From Theristus sp. LFF4_11 (Eukaryota > Nematoda > Chromadorea > Monhysterida > Xyalidae): a stretch of DNA of 64,000 bases. The translations under genes were made by a program, and so were the position numbers. The notes beneath the pieces were generated by a model, which saw nothing but the letters and a program-made list of their open reading frames with translations, ran no database searches and was not told where the DNA came from. The stretch covers positions 92,085-156,084 of the forward strand of contig JASANC010004705.1 in the NCBI GenBank assembly GCA_030248135.1, in the 5' to 3' direction. Below, one piece after another: positions 36,101 through 46,569 of this stretch (position 1 is the first letter of the stretch; the number at the start of each line of letters is the position of its first letter).

Positions 36101-37797
36101 CATATACAACAGCGCGTATACACGGAGCAATACAAGCTTGTATGCAAATCAGCCACTTGTATACAACTACACCATTGAAGTACCGTATAAAAGTAAACAC
36201 AGCGGCACGCAACGAACGCTGCAAGTCCGATACTTTGCAAATTTGCGTCCACTGGATTTATGCCCATCGAGTCACTGGAGCGCGCCCGCGCGCTGCCACA
36301 GTTCAGCCGGGCAAGGCGTTTTACTTAGATCCAAGTCAGGGCATCTTGATGCCACTGGTATCATCGTATCGTTTTATATTCCGCTTGAGCTCATTTGAAT
36401 GCTGGGTGCGGGCATTCAAACGCGATGCGTTTAGTTGGTTGGTGTTTGGCGTTTATTTCGTTCTGGGAGGAGCAAGCGCAGATACAAGCAGCTGTACACC
36501 CGAAAGATGCCGGTCTTATATGTTCGTACGAGAACCAGTTGCTCTCATGGTAGTATGAGCGTTTCAGTTTGGTTGCACGCGCGCTTCCCAATTTGGCATA
36601 AACCAGCGCAGTGAACCAGCAGAATGTTGAAGCGCACGATTAGCTAAGCATGTTGTACAAAGTCGTATGTCAGAGCAAATCGTCGGTATAGTCGAACAAG
36701 CGTGAAATGGCAAACAGGTTTTGACAGCTGGCCTGTTAGACACCGCTGAAATTGAGTCAAACCAACCGGAAGAGCTGTTTGAAGCCCACGCAGCTTACGA
36801 AGCAGCAAAAACACGGCACACATGTACGGTGTTGGTGTTACTTTGACAGACGGACTGCACTTGGATGTATCAAATCATGTCAGATGACCACAAACAATTG
36901 TTGGCGTGCGTAAAAGCGATTGCTTCATTGTGGAAATGCTGGGTTCAGAAACGTAACAGACTCTGTAGTACGCTCTGAAACCAAACACAGAAACACGACG
37001 GCCTTACGAAATCAAATTCAGACAGCGAGGGATCTGAACGTTGCGTTGTTCGTGCATCCGTGGGACATGCACACGTGGGACGGACGCCTGGACAAGTACT
37101 GGCAGCCGTGGCTTGTTGGTAAAGTGACCACAGTTGCAACAATTATAGTTTCAACAACAAAAAAATGACGTTGTTGACGAATCATTTTTGTTCGACCAGG
37201 AATGCCAGCAGACACGACACAGGCGATTTGCAGCGTCTTGATGGGCGGCGTGCTTCAGCGGCACCCCGGTGTGCGCTTGTGTTTTGCACACGGAGGCGGC
37301 GCGTATCCGTACACAGCCGGCAGAATTGCGCACGGATTTCAGGTACAAGTTCCGTTTAAACACAAATATCAAAAAAAATTACATAAAGAAATTCTCAAAA
37401 TTTAGACCCGTCCTGATTTGTGTGCAACCGCTTGCCAACAAAGTCCCTCATCATTTCACGGTCAATTCTACACTGATTCGCTGGTGCACAGCCTCGATGC
37501 ATTGCAACTGTTGCTGAAGATCGTTGGGGAGGTCGGTTAAAAACTTCAATCATGATTTTTTTGTGATTTGGTTAGATGATTGGTTTGTGTTTTTACATAT
37601 TCTACAAGTTTCTGCTGTGAGGTTTTCCGATTCAGGATAACGTTTGTTTCGGAAGCGACTACCCATTCGTGTTGGGCGATCTCAGCGGCGGCCAGTGCAT
37701 GCAAGAAACGACGGCGCTTTCTGATGCCGTCAAGCAAAAGATTTTCTGGAAAAACGCCGTGAAAATGCTGAATTTGAATGAACAGAATTTTGAATAG
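27115..37797 (+). CDS. ACMSD: ACMSD, 2-amino-3-carboxymuconate-6-semialdehyde decarboxylase
   Basis: Zinc-dependent amidohydrolase-fold decarboxylase of the kynurenine pathway. It diverts the intermediate from quinolinate/NAD synthesis toward picolinate and oxidation. Exons: 27115-27390, 27494-27625, 34794-34898, 37022-37118, 37200-37342, 37406-37531, 37636-37797; 346 aa versus 336 in human. Zinc-site and active-site residues are visible: DVHCHILPE (HxH), [62 protein letters not shown], and [11 protein letters not shown] with the metal Asp. Introns 2 (27626-34793) and 3 (34899-37021) are far longer than any others here. Intron 2 contains a complete antisense ion-channel gene. The gene converges with the repeat-protein gene ending at 37961. 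Confidence 0.96.
27970..31780 (-). CDS. Cys-loop ligand-gated chloride channel subunit (ACC/LGC-like)
   Basis: Pentameric neurotransmitter-gated anion channel of the plasma membrane. Exons (minus): 31780-31625, 31359-30988, 30801-30483, 30369-30179, 29731-29620, 29529-28966, 28733-27970; 825 aa in frame. Order: signal peptide ([17 protein letters not shown]), ~110-residue Pro/His/Asn-rich N-extension, ligand-binding domain ([30 protein letters not shown]), Cys-loop [15 protein letters not shown] with 13 residues between cysteines, M1 ([17 protein letters not shown]), M2 with the anion signature [32 protein letters not shown] before M3, a ~360-residue loop with polyalanine and Asn/His/Gln-rich parts, and M4 ([18 protein letters not shown]). 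The M2-M3 sequence recalls nematode acetylcholine-gated chloride channels; that assignment is an inference. The whole gene lies inside ACMSD intron 2. One intron (30987-30802) is readable in frame. Confidence 0.9.
29880..30120. repeat. Degenerate GGACCTCGTTTCGGAC-type repeats in channel intron
   Basis: Imperfect repetitions of GGACCTCGTTTCG, GGACCTTGTTTTGG and GACTTCGTTTCGGACTTC fill much of the intron 30178-29732 of the chloride-channel gene. The unit is irregular, about 30-40 bp, and no coding role is evident. Confidence 0.55.
31781..34793. other. ACMSD intron 2, part upstream of the nested gene; no gene seen
   Basis: About 3 kb. It should contain the promoter of the antisense channel gene next to 31780. 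Frames such as 33493-33858 (+) and 32727-33233 (-) have no recognised domain. The only definite structure is the hairpin element at 32058-32138. Confidence 0.45.
32058..32138. mobile_element. Short hairpin element with 15-bp perfect inverted ends
   Basis: GGCATTCATGAAGCA (32058-32072) is repeated inverted as TGCTTCATGAATGCC (32124-32138). A second imperfect inner helix lies around GCGTGGTAGCT and AGCTACGCGG. The 81-nt unit folds almost end to end. It may be a tiny MITE or a structured transcript segment. Confidence 0.6.
34899..37021. other. ACMSD intron 3, no embedded gene seen
   Basis: 2.1 kb between exons 3 and 4, with alternating purine-pyrimidine patches such as ACATGCACATGCATGCATGT near 36065. 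Open frames here have no recognised domain or splice support. Confidence 0.5.
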
Positions 37798-37960
37798 CAT
37801 CGATTTCGAATTCTTTTGCATTGGATACACCTTGTAATTTTGATTTGTAATGTTCTGTTCTATCAAAAAAAGGTTTTTCACACGTGTAATAATGTTCACC
37901 TAATGACCACCGCCACATCTCCAGCTGCACGTGCGTACACCTCTGCCATAAATGTTCATT

Positions 37961-40900
37961 TCACACCGTTGACATTTGTTTCACCAGAGCGCCACTCTTT
38001 CTGTTCGAATTCAAATGCGCAATTTTCGACTGCGCTGCGAACCGCTGCAGATTCGAGGCGCTACTGAGGTGTAGTTTTCGACTGCGACAGCCGGCGGTTG
38101 CATGAGTGTCGTCGTCGATCGTGACCAACCAATCAGCAGGCGCTGACGATTGCGCACGGATGTTTGCGTTCGGCCAGTGCGTCGCGCACAGTTGCGCCAG
38201 CGGAGTGCGCAGCTCGATCGATAAATAGCTGACGAACAGATCGCCCGGTGGGGGCGGCACACGAGCGGACGTCTCGTGTAGAACCTGCCAAGGGTGCTGT
38301 GTTCATTGTGACCGCGTCTTGCTTACACTGTGGCCAAAGAAAAAAGGTACAAATTGTGTTCACAACCAAGGCGAGACCAGTTGCAGACCGTGAGTTGTGT
38401 TTGTAAAGAATGCCGGATTTTTTCCTGGTGTGTGCAAATGACAAAGAATGAACAATGAAACAACGCGCACCCCGAAAAAAAGCTGCCGTGTTTAATGAGG
38501 CCACGCTCACCTGCAACCACTGGTTGACCAGGTCCACGAGCAGCTCCTCGTTCAGTTCGCCCACGAAGTAGCCGACGTCGATCGTGGTCAGCCGTGGTAG
38601 TGTGACGGCCAAATCGAGCAGTTGCTCGTTGGGGATCTACTATGACAGAACACAATTACCGTAAAGTCTTGCATATAAGGTCTCCTTATATAAATTTCAA
38701 AATCAAAAATTTCTGAAAAAAGTGGAATTTTGTGTGACAACCTTATAAGTGGGAGGAGGTCTTATAAAGCAAAGATTAGGAAGTCCGGGCCTTATAAACG
38801 GAACGGGATTTCAACCAAGTCAAAACTTTGAATTTTTTGGTTTCCCGCCGTGTGACACTCCGCCCACTTTTGGGTGGGGGTCTTATAAGTGGGAGGAACC
38901 TTATATGCAAGACTTTACGGTATACATAGTCAAGAAAAAATGCATGGTTAAAAAGTATTCCACAGAACGTCAGAACACTCTTGCACCAACGCGCACGCAC
39001 CCGGTTGAACGGCACAAAATCGTACGCGACCATGTGCAGCCACTCCAGAGCGCCGGCGCTCGACACGGCGACGTTCGCAAAGAATTCATTGAAAAAGTTG
39101 CCGTTTGCCGCCCAGACGTGCAGAAACTCGAGACGCTGCGGCGCCAGCTGGTTGACGAGCGTGGCCAGCTGACGGCCAGCAGGCACCACGAGGTCACCGA
39201 GCATCAGGCGCTTCACCGGTTTGCCGGCGACCGCGTCCGACAGTGCGTCCAAAATGACACGCGTGATTGGCATGCCTGCTCACCGACGAAGATACGAACG
39301 ACGTTTTGATTGAAGTTTGAATGGGAATTGCTTGTTGGTTGGCCAATTATGTGGAAGCCATCGTCTGATTCATCGGGGGAGGGGATGGAACATTTTGTGC
39401 GACGTTCTTATGAACTTTCTGTACACTAAATGTTCTATATTCTGGAATCTGAAGTGCCGGTTAGAAGAGTCTTGGTGTCAAAAACGAATTGAAAATTCCC
39501 AGCCAACCTGTGAATGCAATGGTCTGAAAGCGCTGCACCAACGGCATTTGTCTGAGTATGGCGCAGACGTGCTGTTGACTGGTGCTCACTGCGTGCAGCC
39601 ACAGCTCCAGTGTCACTGCTGGCTCCTTGTCACCAATCGAGCGAACCAGCAGACAAAGTTGCGTCGCGGAAAACTCCGTCAAACCCTCGAGACGAATCGA
39701 CAGCAGTTGCAGCTGCGAGATTTGTTGATTCTGCAGAGCTTTACTGATAGACCTCATCAGGTAACCTAAGCCTAAGCCAGCTATACAATGTAGCGGTGTC
39801 TTGGTTTCCCGCGACGTCTCTGCACCAAGAGGCAAATGCAAAATCTTTTATCGACTATCTTTATTATCTTTTGCTTTTTTCCACGATTCATTGCACAGAT
39901 TACAGCAATACAGTACATTTCTTTAAACCTGTCACTTTTCGGCCGAATGCATAGCCCGCGAAACTTCAAATTAAAAGGCGAACCGGAATCGGGTAAGGTC
40001 GGGTAATCAAAAAAGCCATTTGTGGCGATGCAAGCCTGTGTTTTTTAGGCCACACCCGGTCTCGTTCTCTCGTTCTTTCTTCTTTCGCTCGGCTCTGCAT
40101 TTGCTAAAAAAGGTGACGGGTTTCAGGAAACATACTGTACATACTGTGAACTACAACTTGACTGTTGTAGCCCATAAGAAAATGCCCATAAGCAAGCAGC
40201 CTGCGGGTTGCATACGTGCGTGAACGGGTTCACATGAAACGCGCTGACGACGGCGCTGAGTGTGCTGAGTTGACGTTGCAGCGACACAGTCTCCCACTGT
40301 AGATCGATCCACAGCGAGCGCACGGCCACGGCGCACGTCAGCAGACGCTGCATGAACTGGCACACACGGGGCAAACCGTGCCAAGCAATTTCGGTAAAAT
40401 ACGAAATTTTCATTGAAAACCAACTTTCATTGAAACGTCGCATGTTGTACTTTGGTTTTTTTAATTAAAAAAGTGCTGTGCGCTGTGTAAAGGGGATTTA
40501 AAAGGGATTTCCAGGCAACGAAATTTGGGATTGCTTGAGACTGGCCCCTGTTTGTCATGAGAACTGAGCTCTTGCTCTCTGAAACGTCGCACGCATCGTC
40601 CGTCCACATTCACACGATCACGATCCAGCTCGATCACCTGCGCTGTTAAACGTATTGTATTTCTACCAATGCTACATAACACTCAATGCGCGGTAATCAG
40701 TTTCACGCGTGACGCGGGAATTCAAAATTGGTAGCGTGATCCGGGTCTCTTAAATAGGGCCGGCTCACTTAGGAGATTTTGAATTGCCACATAAAAATTG
40801 ATACTGTTTCCTTTCGACGTCTGCAAACGCATGGAGTCTCAGAACCCAAAAAAAGATAATAGACAATCTGCCCAGTTCGTTTGCATACAGTAAGAAAAGC

Positions 40901-40962
40901 ACTTTTCTGACCTTCTCAAAGCCGGTCGCACTGTAGCCGAAGACGCGCAGGCACTGACCCAT
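37961..40962 (-). CDS. Unrecognised leucine-rich repeat-like protein with MGQC N-terminus
   Basis: Exons (minus): 40962-40912 (MGQCLRVFGYSATGFEK), 40637-~40565 (VIELDRDRVNVDGRC), a third ending at 40216, then 39730-39508, 39275-39001, 38636-38511 and 38284-37961. The last four close in phase with each other and with the 40216 donor; the junction between exons 2 and 3 is not resolved. The middle shows loosely repeated hydrophobic strand-helix units (LQLLSIRLEGL, VTLELWLHAV, VKRLMLGDLVV, LEFLHVWAAN, LEWLHMVAYDF, LTTIDVGYFV), as in degenerate leucine-rich repeats of F-box-type proteins. No F-box is recognised. Gly2 followed by Cys4 would allow myristoylation and palmitoylation. The gene converges with ACMSD, 163 bp away; an MITE sits in the intron 39000-38637. 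It could be a lineage-specific family. Confidence 0.72.
38657..38922. mobile_element. MITE with 25-bp perfect terminal inverted repeats
   Basis: 38657-38681 (begins TACCGTAAAGTCTTGC) is an exact inverted copy of 38898-38922. The ends can be read as TA-flanked CCGTAAAG...CTTTACGG, which fits a TA target as used by Tc1/mariner-like elements. Inside, CTTATAAGTGGGAGGA occurs twice. The 266-bp element has no coding capacity and lies in an intron of the repeat-protein gene. Confidence 0.85.
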
Positions 40963-41929
40963 GTTCAGCTAAGAAGTCTTGTTTTCAAATAATAAGAGTA
41001 TGCTTTTTTTCAACGGCGAATTTCACAAAACAAAAAAGTGTCGGTCGCCTTGAAAATGAAACGCGATAGGTCAAATCTGTTTTCATCAGATTGATTTTCA
41101 GTTTGTCCAGTATTCAAGCGGAACTGTCTATTTTTTGCGTGGAAAAAGCAAAAATAACCATGACTCGGAGATCATTTTGACGCTACGTGCAAATGGCTGC
41201 TTTTACAAATTTTATATCAAAATACTGTCGCATCTGCAATATGATACACGGTAGATAAAACAAAATTACGAAAAAAATGTACTTTAAAGAAAATAGAGAC
41301 TCAAATGTGCAGTTAAGTGGTGAAAAGTAATGGAAAGCAGTAGTGCTCGTGAAAACAAACCACACTCTTCTTCATGATCACGAATCATGCGGAGCGGACC
41401 ACAGCGCTTCTTTCAACGTGACGTCAACAATCAAAATTATGGGCTTGAGGGAAAAAGGATATACAACTTCTAACTAACTTGTCATTTTCTGAAACGCTTA
41501 CATTCAAAAAGAAACTGACTTAGATACATACTGACCAACTTGGGTATCAGTCGTTCGCCCGCAATTTCAAATCGTGATCGGCCGACCAACGGCCCCTGAT
41601 CAAAATCAGTCATCAGTATAATTGGTCAGCTTTCTTATTTTAGGGTGATCTACAAGCGACTTGTTCTGGCATCTGCATAAAACAAGATAATTTCGAGATG
41701 ATTATACATTTGTGTGACGCAAAGCAAACAAAGCAAAAGGAACTGGAATGTCAAAGAGTTGAAAACCAACAAAATATGATAACCACGCGTTCATATCACG
41801 GCTTTGCTTCGAAAAACACACAACAAAGCAAAATCGCGAACAACACACAATAACAAGCGTGAACAGAACGTTTAATAAGAATATTCATGTCTGAACACAG
41901 AACAACGGCCAGGCCAGACTGACTAGACC
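40963..41929. other. Intergenic, no supported gene
   Basis: Nearly 1 kb between the start of the repeat-protein gene and the region downstream of calmodulin. Only short frames without recognised domains. Confidence 0.5.
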
Positions 41930-42069
41930 CACTGAAAACCGTTTCCAAACTTTTTCCGAGTAAAAAAGTCTGGCTACCTGCACAGATGGAGCATTTTTCT
42001 TTTTGGTTACCACCGGTAGCCACAAGTGATGGAGCGTTTAGGCAAAAAGTTTGGAAACGGTTTTCTGTG
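41930..42069. mobile_element. 140-bp hairpin/MITE with ~25-bp inverted ends
   Basis: 41934-41955 (GAAAACCGTTTCCAAAC then T-run) is exactly inverted at 42044-42065, and similarity extends a few bases outward (CACTGAAAACC / CACAGAAAACC). It lies about 135 bp past the calmodulin stop, so it may be transcribed in that 3' UTR. No clear target duplication. Confidence 0.75.
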
Positions 42070-42204
42070 CCGAGAGAGACACGCGGACGCAGATGATAGA
42101 AACACGATGATGACGATGTGTCGTGCTCGAGGAATTGATTCAGTTCAGTGGTGATATATTGAAATACAACAATCGACGTTCGTTGCAAAGTTCGTCATCC
42201 AAGT

Positions 42205-44022
42205 TCATTTTGAAGTCATCATGCCGATGAATTCTGTAGTTATATGAAAAAAAGGTTAAAATATACGAACTCCAACAAACCGTTAAAATGTCGCCATTGC
42301 AACAGTTCTGAGTTCACCCACACCACTCACCATGATAATTGATGCGACCATCACCATCGGTGTCTGCTTGTTTGATCATCTCATCGATCTCTTCCGATGT
42401 TAGTCTGGCGGTGCAATTTATAGATTTAAAAAGGTAGTACTGGGGTGTAACACTGACTTAAAAAATTGCAAGTGCGAACCCGCTGGTTTCAATGGCTTGC
42501 GGGGAGGTTTCAATGTGCACTCACTTTTCTCCGAGTTTGTTCATAACGATTCGCACCTCGTCTCGCGTGATGTAGCCGTCACCGTCACGGTCAAATACCT
42601 TTGTCAAGCATGTAGATCACGAATCAAATGCAACAATGATCAAACGAAACACGTATACATGCAAGCGAAACGGTCCAGGGAGAGGAAGGAGCAGACAAAC
42701 CTGAAATGCTTGTTGAAGGTCTTCCTCGCCATCACCCGAATTCAGTCTTCCTTTCATCATCATCAAGAACTCGTTGAACTCAATGGTACCATTGCCTAGA
42801 GTATCATATTCATTAACAAATTCAAACTCTTTTCAATATGTACGCCTGCAAATCAACGTCCCACCATTGGCGTCAACATCGTTGATCATGTCTCTAAGTT
42901 CAGTGTCGGTTGGATGCTGCCCAAGTGACTCCATGACCGTGCCCAGTTCACTGGCCGATATCGTGCCGTCCTTGTTCTTGTCGAACAGGTCGAATGCTTC
43001 GCGGCATTCTGATAAGCAAAGAACAAAACACAATTTGTATACAGGGTGATCAGAAAAAAATCGTCAAATTTTAAAACGCTTTGATCTCGCGACTGCATCA
43101 ATGTCGGAAACTGAAATTTGTGCCACTTAAAATTATTTGATTGCCATTTGTTGTGCGAACATTTTAGCCAAAAATATTAATTCTGTTAGGCACAACGGTA
43201 CTTTTATTCAAAATTATACATTTACACTGTATTTTTTTGCATTTTCAAACATCGATACACCCGTCATTATCATCATTCAAGTTTTTTGCAGCCAATATCA
43301 CATATCGTCTTCTCTTTCACTGTCACCTGCTCCATCATTGTCTTTTTTAATCGCTTGAATTGTTCAATGTGTCAACTGTAGAGCAGATCAACAGTGATCG
43401 GTCACTGCATCGCAAAGTTCTGTTAGGCTTCAGGCATCGCTAGCAAGCGGTCACTGAAAACAATGTGCCCAACAGTACCTTGTGCCTAAAAGAGTTGAAA
43501 TTTTTTACACAACAAATGGCAACCAAATGACTGACAGTGGTGCAAATTTCAGCTTCAGACATTAATGCAGTGGCGAGATACAAGCGTTTTAATAAGTGAC
43601 GTTTTTATTGATCACCCTGTATATATAACAAAAACATACGCCAAAATACAACCCTTTGTGAAGTCAAAATGTGCATATTTTGTATACATATCCAACTAGC
43701 TGATTGGTTGGTAATCACCTGACGCACGCATTCGGTGCAAACCAAACTCCGCCTCTCTACAGAATGTCTGCACAGAATACATGCATCACGTGATCTCCAA
43801 CCAATCACCTAGTTGGATATGTTATAGCTAGATTGTACTCACCGTCGATTTGATCGTCCGTTAACGAACTTGAAGCCTGAAACAGTTCACAAAATTGAAG
43901 AAGTTCAGAGAATGAGAAAATTTATCCGCCAGCCTTTGCTTTCGCATGAGCAGTGGAGAAATTTTTGACAAGTTTCCATTAATCGTGAAAACCAGCGAAA
44001 AATCATAAACACTACACACCAT
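42205..44022 (-). CDS. Calmodulin (slightly divergent), four EF-hands
   Basis: Ca2+ sensor that binds and activates many target enzymes. Exons (minus): 44022-44020 (only the ATG), 43876-43843, 43008-42865, 42795-42701, 42598-42525, 42404-42331, 42233-42205; 150 aa versus 149 for canonical calmodulin. All four 12-residue loops keep D at 1, G at 6 and E at 12: [48 protein letters not shown]. The linker between lobes ([15 protein letters not shown]) and the N-terminus ([12 protein letters not shown]) differ from the nearly invariant animal sequence, so this may be a paralogue rather than the main calmodulin. The start is set by a donor directly after ATG (ATG|GTGTGT) that joins in frame. Two MITEs sit in the second intron. 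Confidence 0.92.
43040..43621. mobile_element. Mariner-like MITE with TACAGGGTGATCA ends
   Basis: TACAGGGTGATCA at 43040-43052 is inverted at 43609-43621. Imperfect inverted similarity continues for about 100 bp (for example GCCATTTGTTGTGCG / CGCACAACAAATGGC-like). The TA at each border fits a TA target. No coding capacity. It occupies most of the calmodulin intron 43842-43009. Confidence 0.8.
43689..43819. mobile_element. MITE, TATCCAACTAG family, copy in calmodulin intron
   Basis: Left end TATCCAACTAGCTGATTGG and right end CCAATCACCTAGTTGGATA are imperfect inverted repeats, flanked by alternating T/A bases. The same ends occur at 51597-51733, and one decayed end at 10178. Confidence 0.85.
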
Positions 44023-46569
44023 GTTCACAGACGGTGACGCTCTACCGATGCACGTGCTTAAAAATTATAACAATACAATGTGAAATAATTGAATGCCAAT
44101 AACCGGCGAGAACAAATGACACATGTGATCGCGTGTGCAACTGTCGCAAAACAAATATTTGTGCTATTTGCGACGTGAAAACAAACAGAAACACAATTGG
44201 CTCAATGTGGCGAAATTACAGTAGCTCTGGTATGTATCGTCGGTGAATTCTCCGGTACAGTCAATAAATATTTTCAGAATTCGATTTTTTGAGTCCAAAT
44301 AATTTGCTCATACAGACCAGAAGCAGAGCGGTACTGGAGAAGACAAAGAAATTCACTGCGCCCGTACGCCGTCAGTAAAACGGATTGCTGCAAAACCGTT
44401 GTATTATTGACTGAACTGTAGGCGACCGAAACCAAACAGCAGCAACAGCCTTAACAGAAGCAAAGTGTCAGTTCTAGCAGATGTCGTTTGGTTTCGTTTT
44501 GTTGTTGTTTTGGTGGTCGACCAAATAACCAATAGTATTTGCTGTCCAAACCTTCACCGTCGCATTGTGTTCGCACAGGTAACAATTTTGTGGTGAAATA
44601 GAAATTTCCAGAGCGACGCTGGCAGCAAAAATCGTTGTCGGTCGCGAATTGCACACAGATACACACACGAGCGGGACAGTCAGTCAGTCGGTTTTCGCTT
44701 TTTTGTCAGTGCTACTGCAAAATACGCGTTCAATTGCATGCAGGCAAGTATGATGCAACATTGACCACAAGGCACTATGTGCACGTTGCATAGTGCTGCA
44801 GATGATGCTTTATGTGGGCTGTCAACTAAACACAGTGACTGCACACTCGGCGACTGGTTGCTCAGGTGCAACAATGCGTATGCGTATGAACGTACAACTT
44901 GGAATCTTCAGAACAAATTTAGTTTGGAGTTTGAATTGAACAAAAATGATGTTTACTCCGGCGCCGGTTACTAAGCCAATAAAATCGATACCAATCGAGT
45001 CAAATGATGGACAGAACGACAAACACCCGTGAATTCTTTCGCCTCAGCTGCCAAACATCACTCAAACGAATTCAAGAGGTTTCATTTGAAATTCGTTTTA
45101 CTCATACACGGATAATAAGGGTGGGTCACGGCCTTAGTAATAAGCTACACAGCTCATATGTATACATCTATGTCTATCATCGTTCCAATTTGCTACAGTT
45201 GTTTTTTTCATGAAAACAAACGACAGATGAAAGATTTGTGTTTGTTCGTTAACCAAGCAGCATATTAGTTGGCGCGCAACTATAGCAATTCGAAACAAAA
45301 CCAGAAACTAAATACTGTTGGGAGCGGGTGTCCTGCGGCTGCACGGAAGGCCTTTTTGACAGCCGCACCTTCTTGCTCAGTTTTGTTGTCAACGAGACAA
45401 TACACACGCACATACAATGAACAGAAAATGGATAGCAGTTTTCGAAAGATTGCATATTACCTTGTGTCGCGTTGCTGCGTTAGTATGGTCGTTTTGGAAA
45501 ACTTTCGTTCGAACCAATAGAAAGATGGATAGAGTAAGGACGAGCAGTGGTTTTCGGTCAAAAGTAGATTGCATAACGGCGCAATAACAAAAACGCACTG
45601 GCTCCATACCGCTCCTCAGCAAGACGCAATGTAGGCTAGACAGAGAACCAAAAAATTTCAATCCTCATTTTGCGCAACGGATTGCGTTCAAATGTGGGCA
45701 AGTGCCGTGGATGACCGTAAAAACCAGCCGATACTAAAACTTACATTTTTGGTCTGTTTGGTGTTACGCAATATTATACGCTTTTGGTTTAGCATTGTTG
45801 ACATTTTATTTAATGTGGCGCAAAAGAAATCTGAGCCCACGCTATACGCTATTTACGATTTGCTTTTGGCGCTGTTAATGCCAGAGAGTGCAAACACATT
45901 CCAGCTGACATCCAATAACAACCGTGCTTACATCTGATGGCAAGGATAACCATAGTGTCGCTGGGTTTGCTTCTCTACCAACAATACTGTATGTGTGAGA
46001 AATTGTAATCGTCGGTGTAACTACCCAAACTGTATTGTAAGGTTTTATCAAAGGCTGCAACTTCTGCTCTACAAGTGGTAAACACTTCTAATCGCAAAGA
46101 CATTTTGAAAAACTTTAAAACAGTCAAGGAATAGAACTATTCAAATGGTCAATTGAGACTGACACAACTAACAAAACTAAAAACCATAGAAACAACAACA
46201 CCATGAAATCATGATTCACTACGCTGTCCGTTTTACAAATAAAACCGTAACGCTGTCAAAGAGAATACCGTAAACAGGAAGAAATCGCATATATCACATT
46301 ATAACAGAGCAGAAAAATACCCGAAACAATAGTGGCTGGTAAAGAAACGCAAGCACCGGAAAGTGAAAATAAATTGACATGAGGAAGTTTTGCATGTAGT
46401 TGGTACACGGAATGTGTTGCTCTGTGCGCCGAAAAGAAATAACTAAAACAATCTAACAAACTACAGTTTGACGTGTAGTTTTAAAACAACATGCTGATTA
46501 CGTATGGTGATGTGAACTGACGTCGAATAATTCTATTGTACGTTTGTTGCCGGTCGTTCATAAAAAACA
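44023..46569. other. Intergenic, no supported gene
   Basis: 2.5 kb upstream of calmodulin and downstream of the Thr-rich gene. Frames at 44474-44666 (-), 45389-45661 (-) and 45692-45937 (+) show no recognised domain. The calmodulin promoter and further 5' UTR exons probably lie near 44030-44300. Confidence 0.45.
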
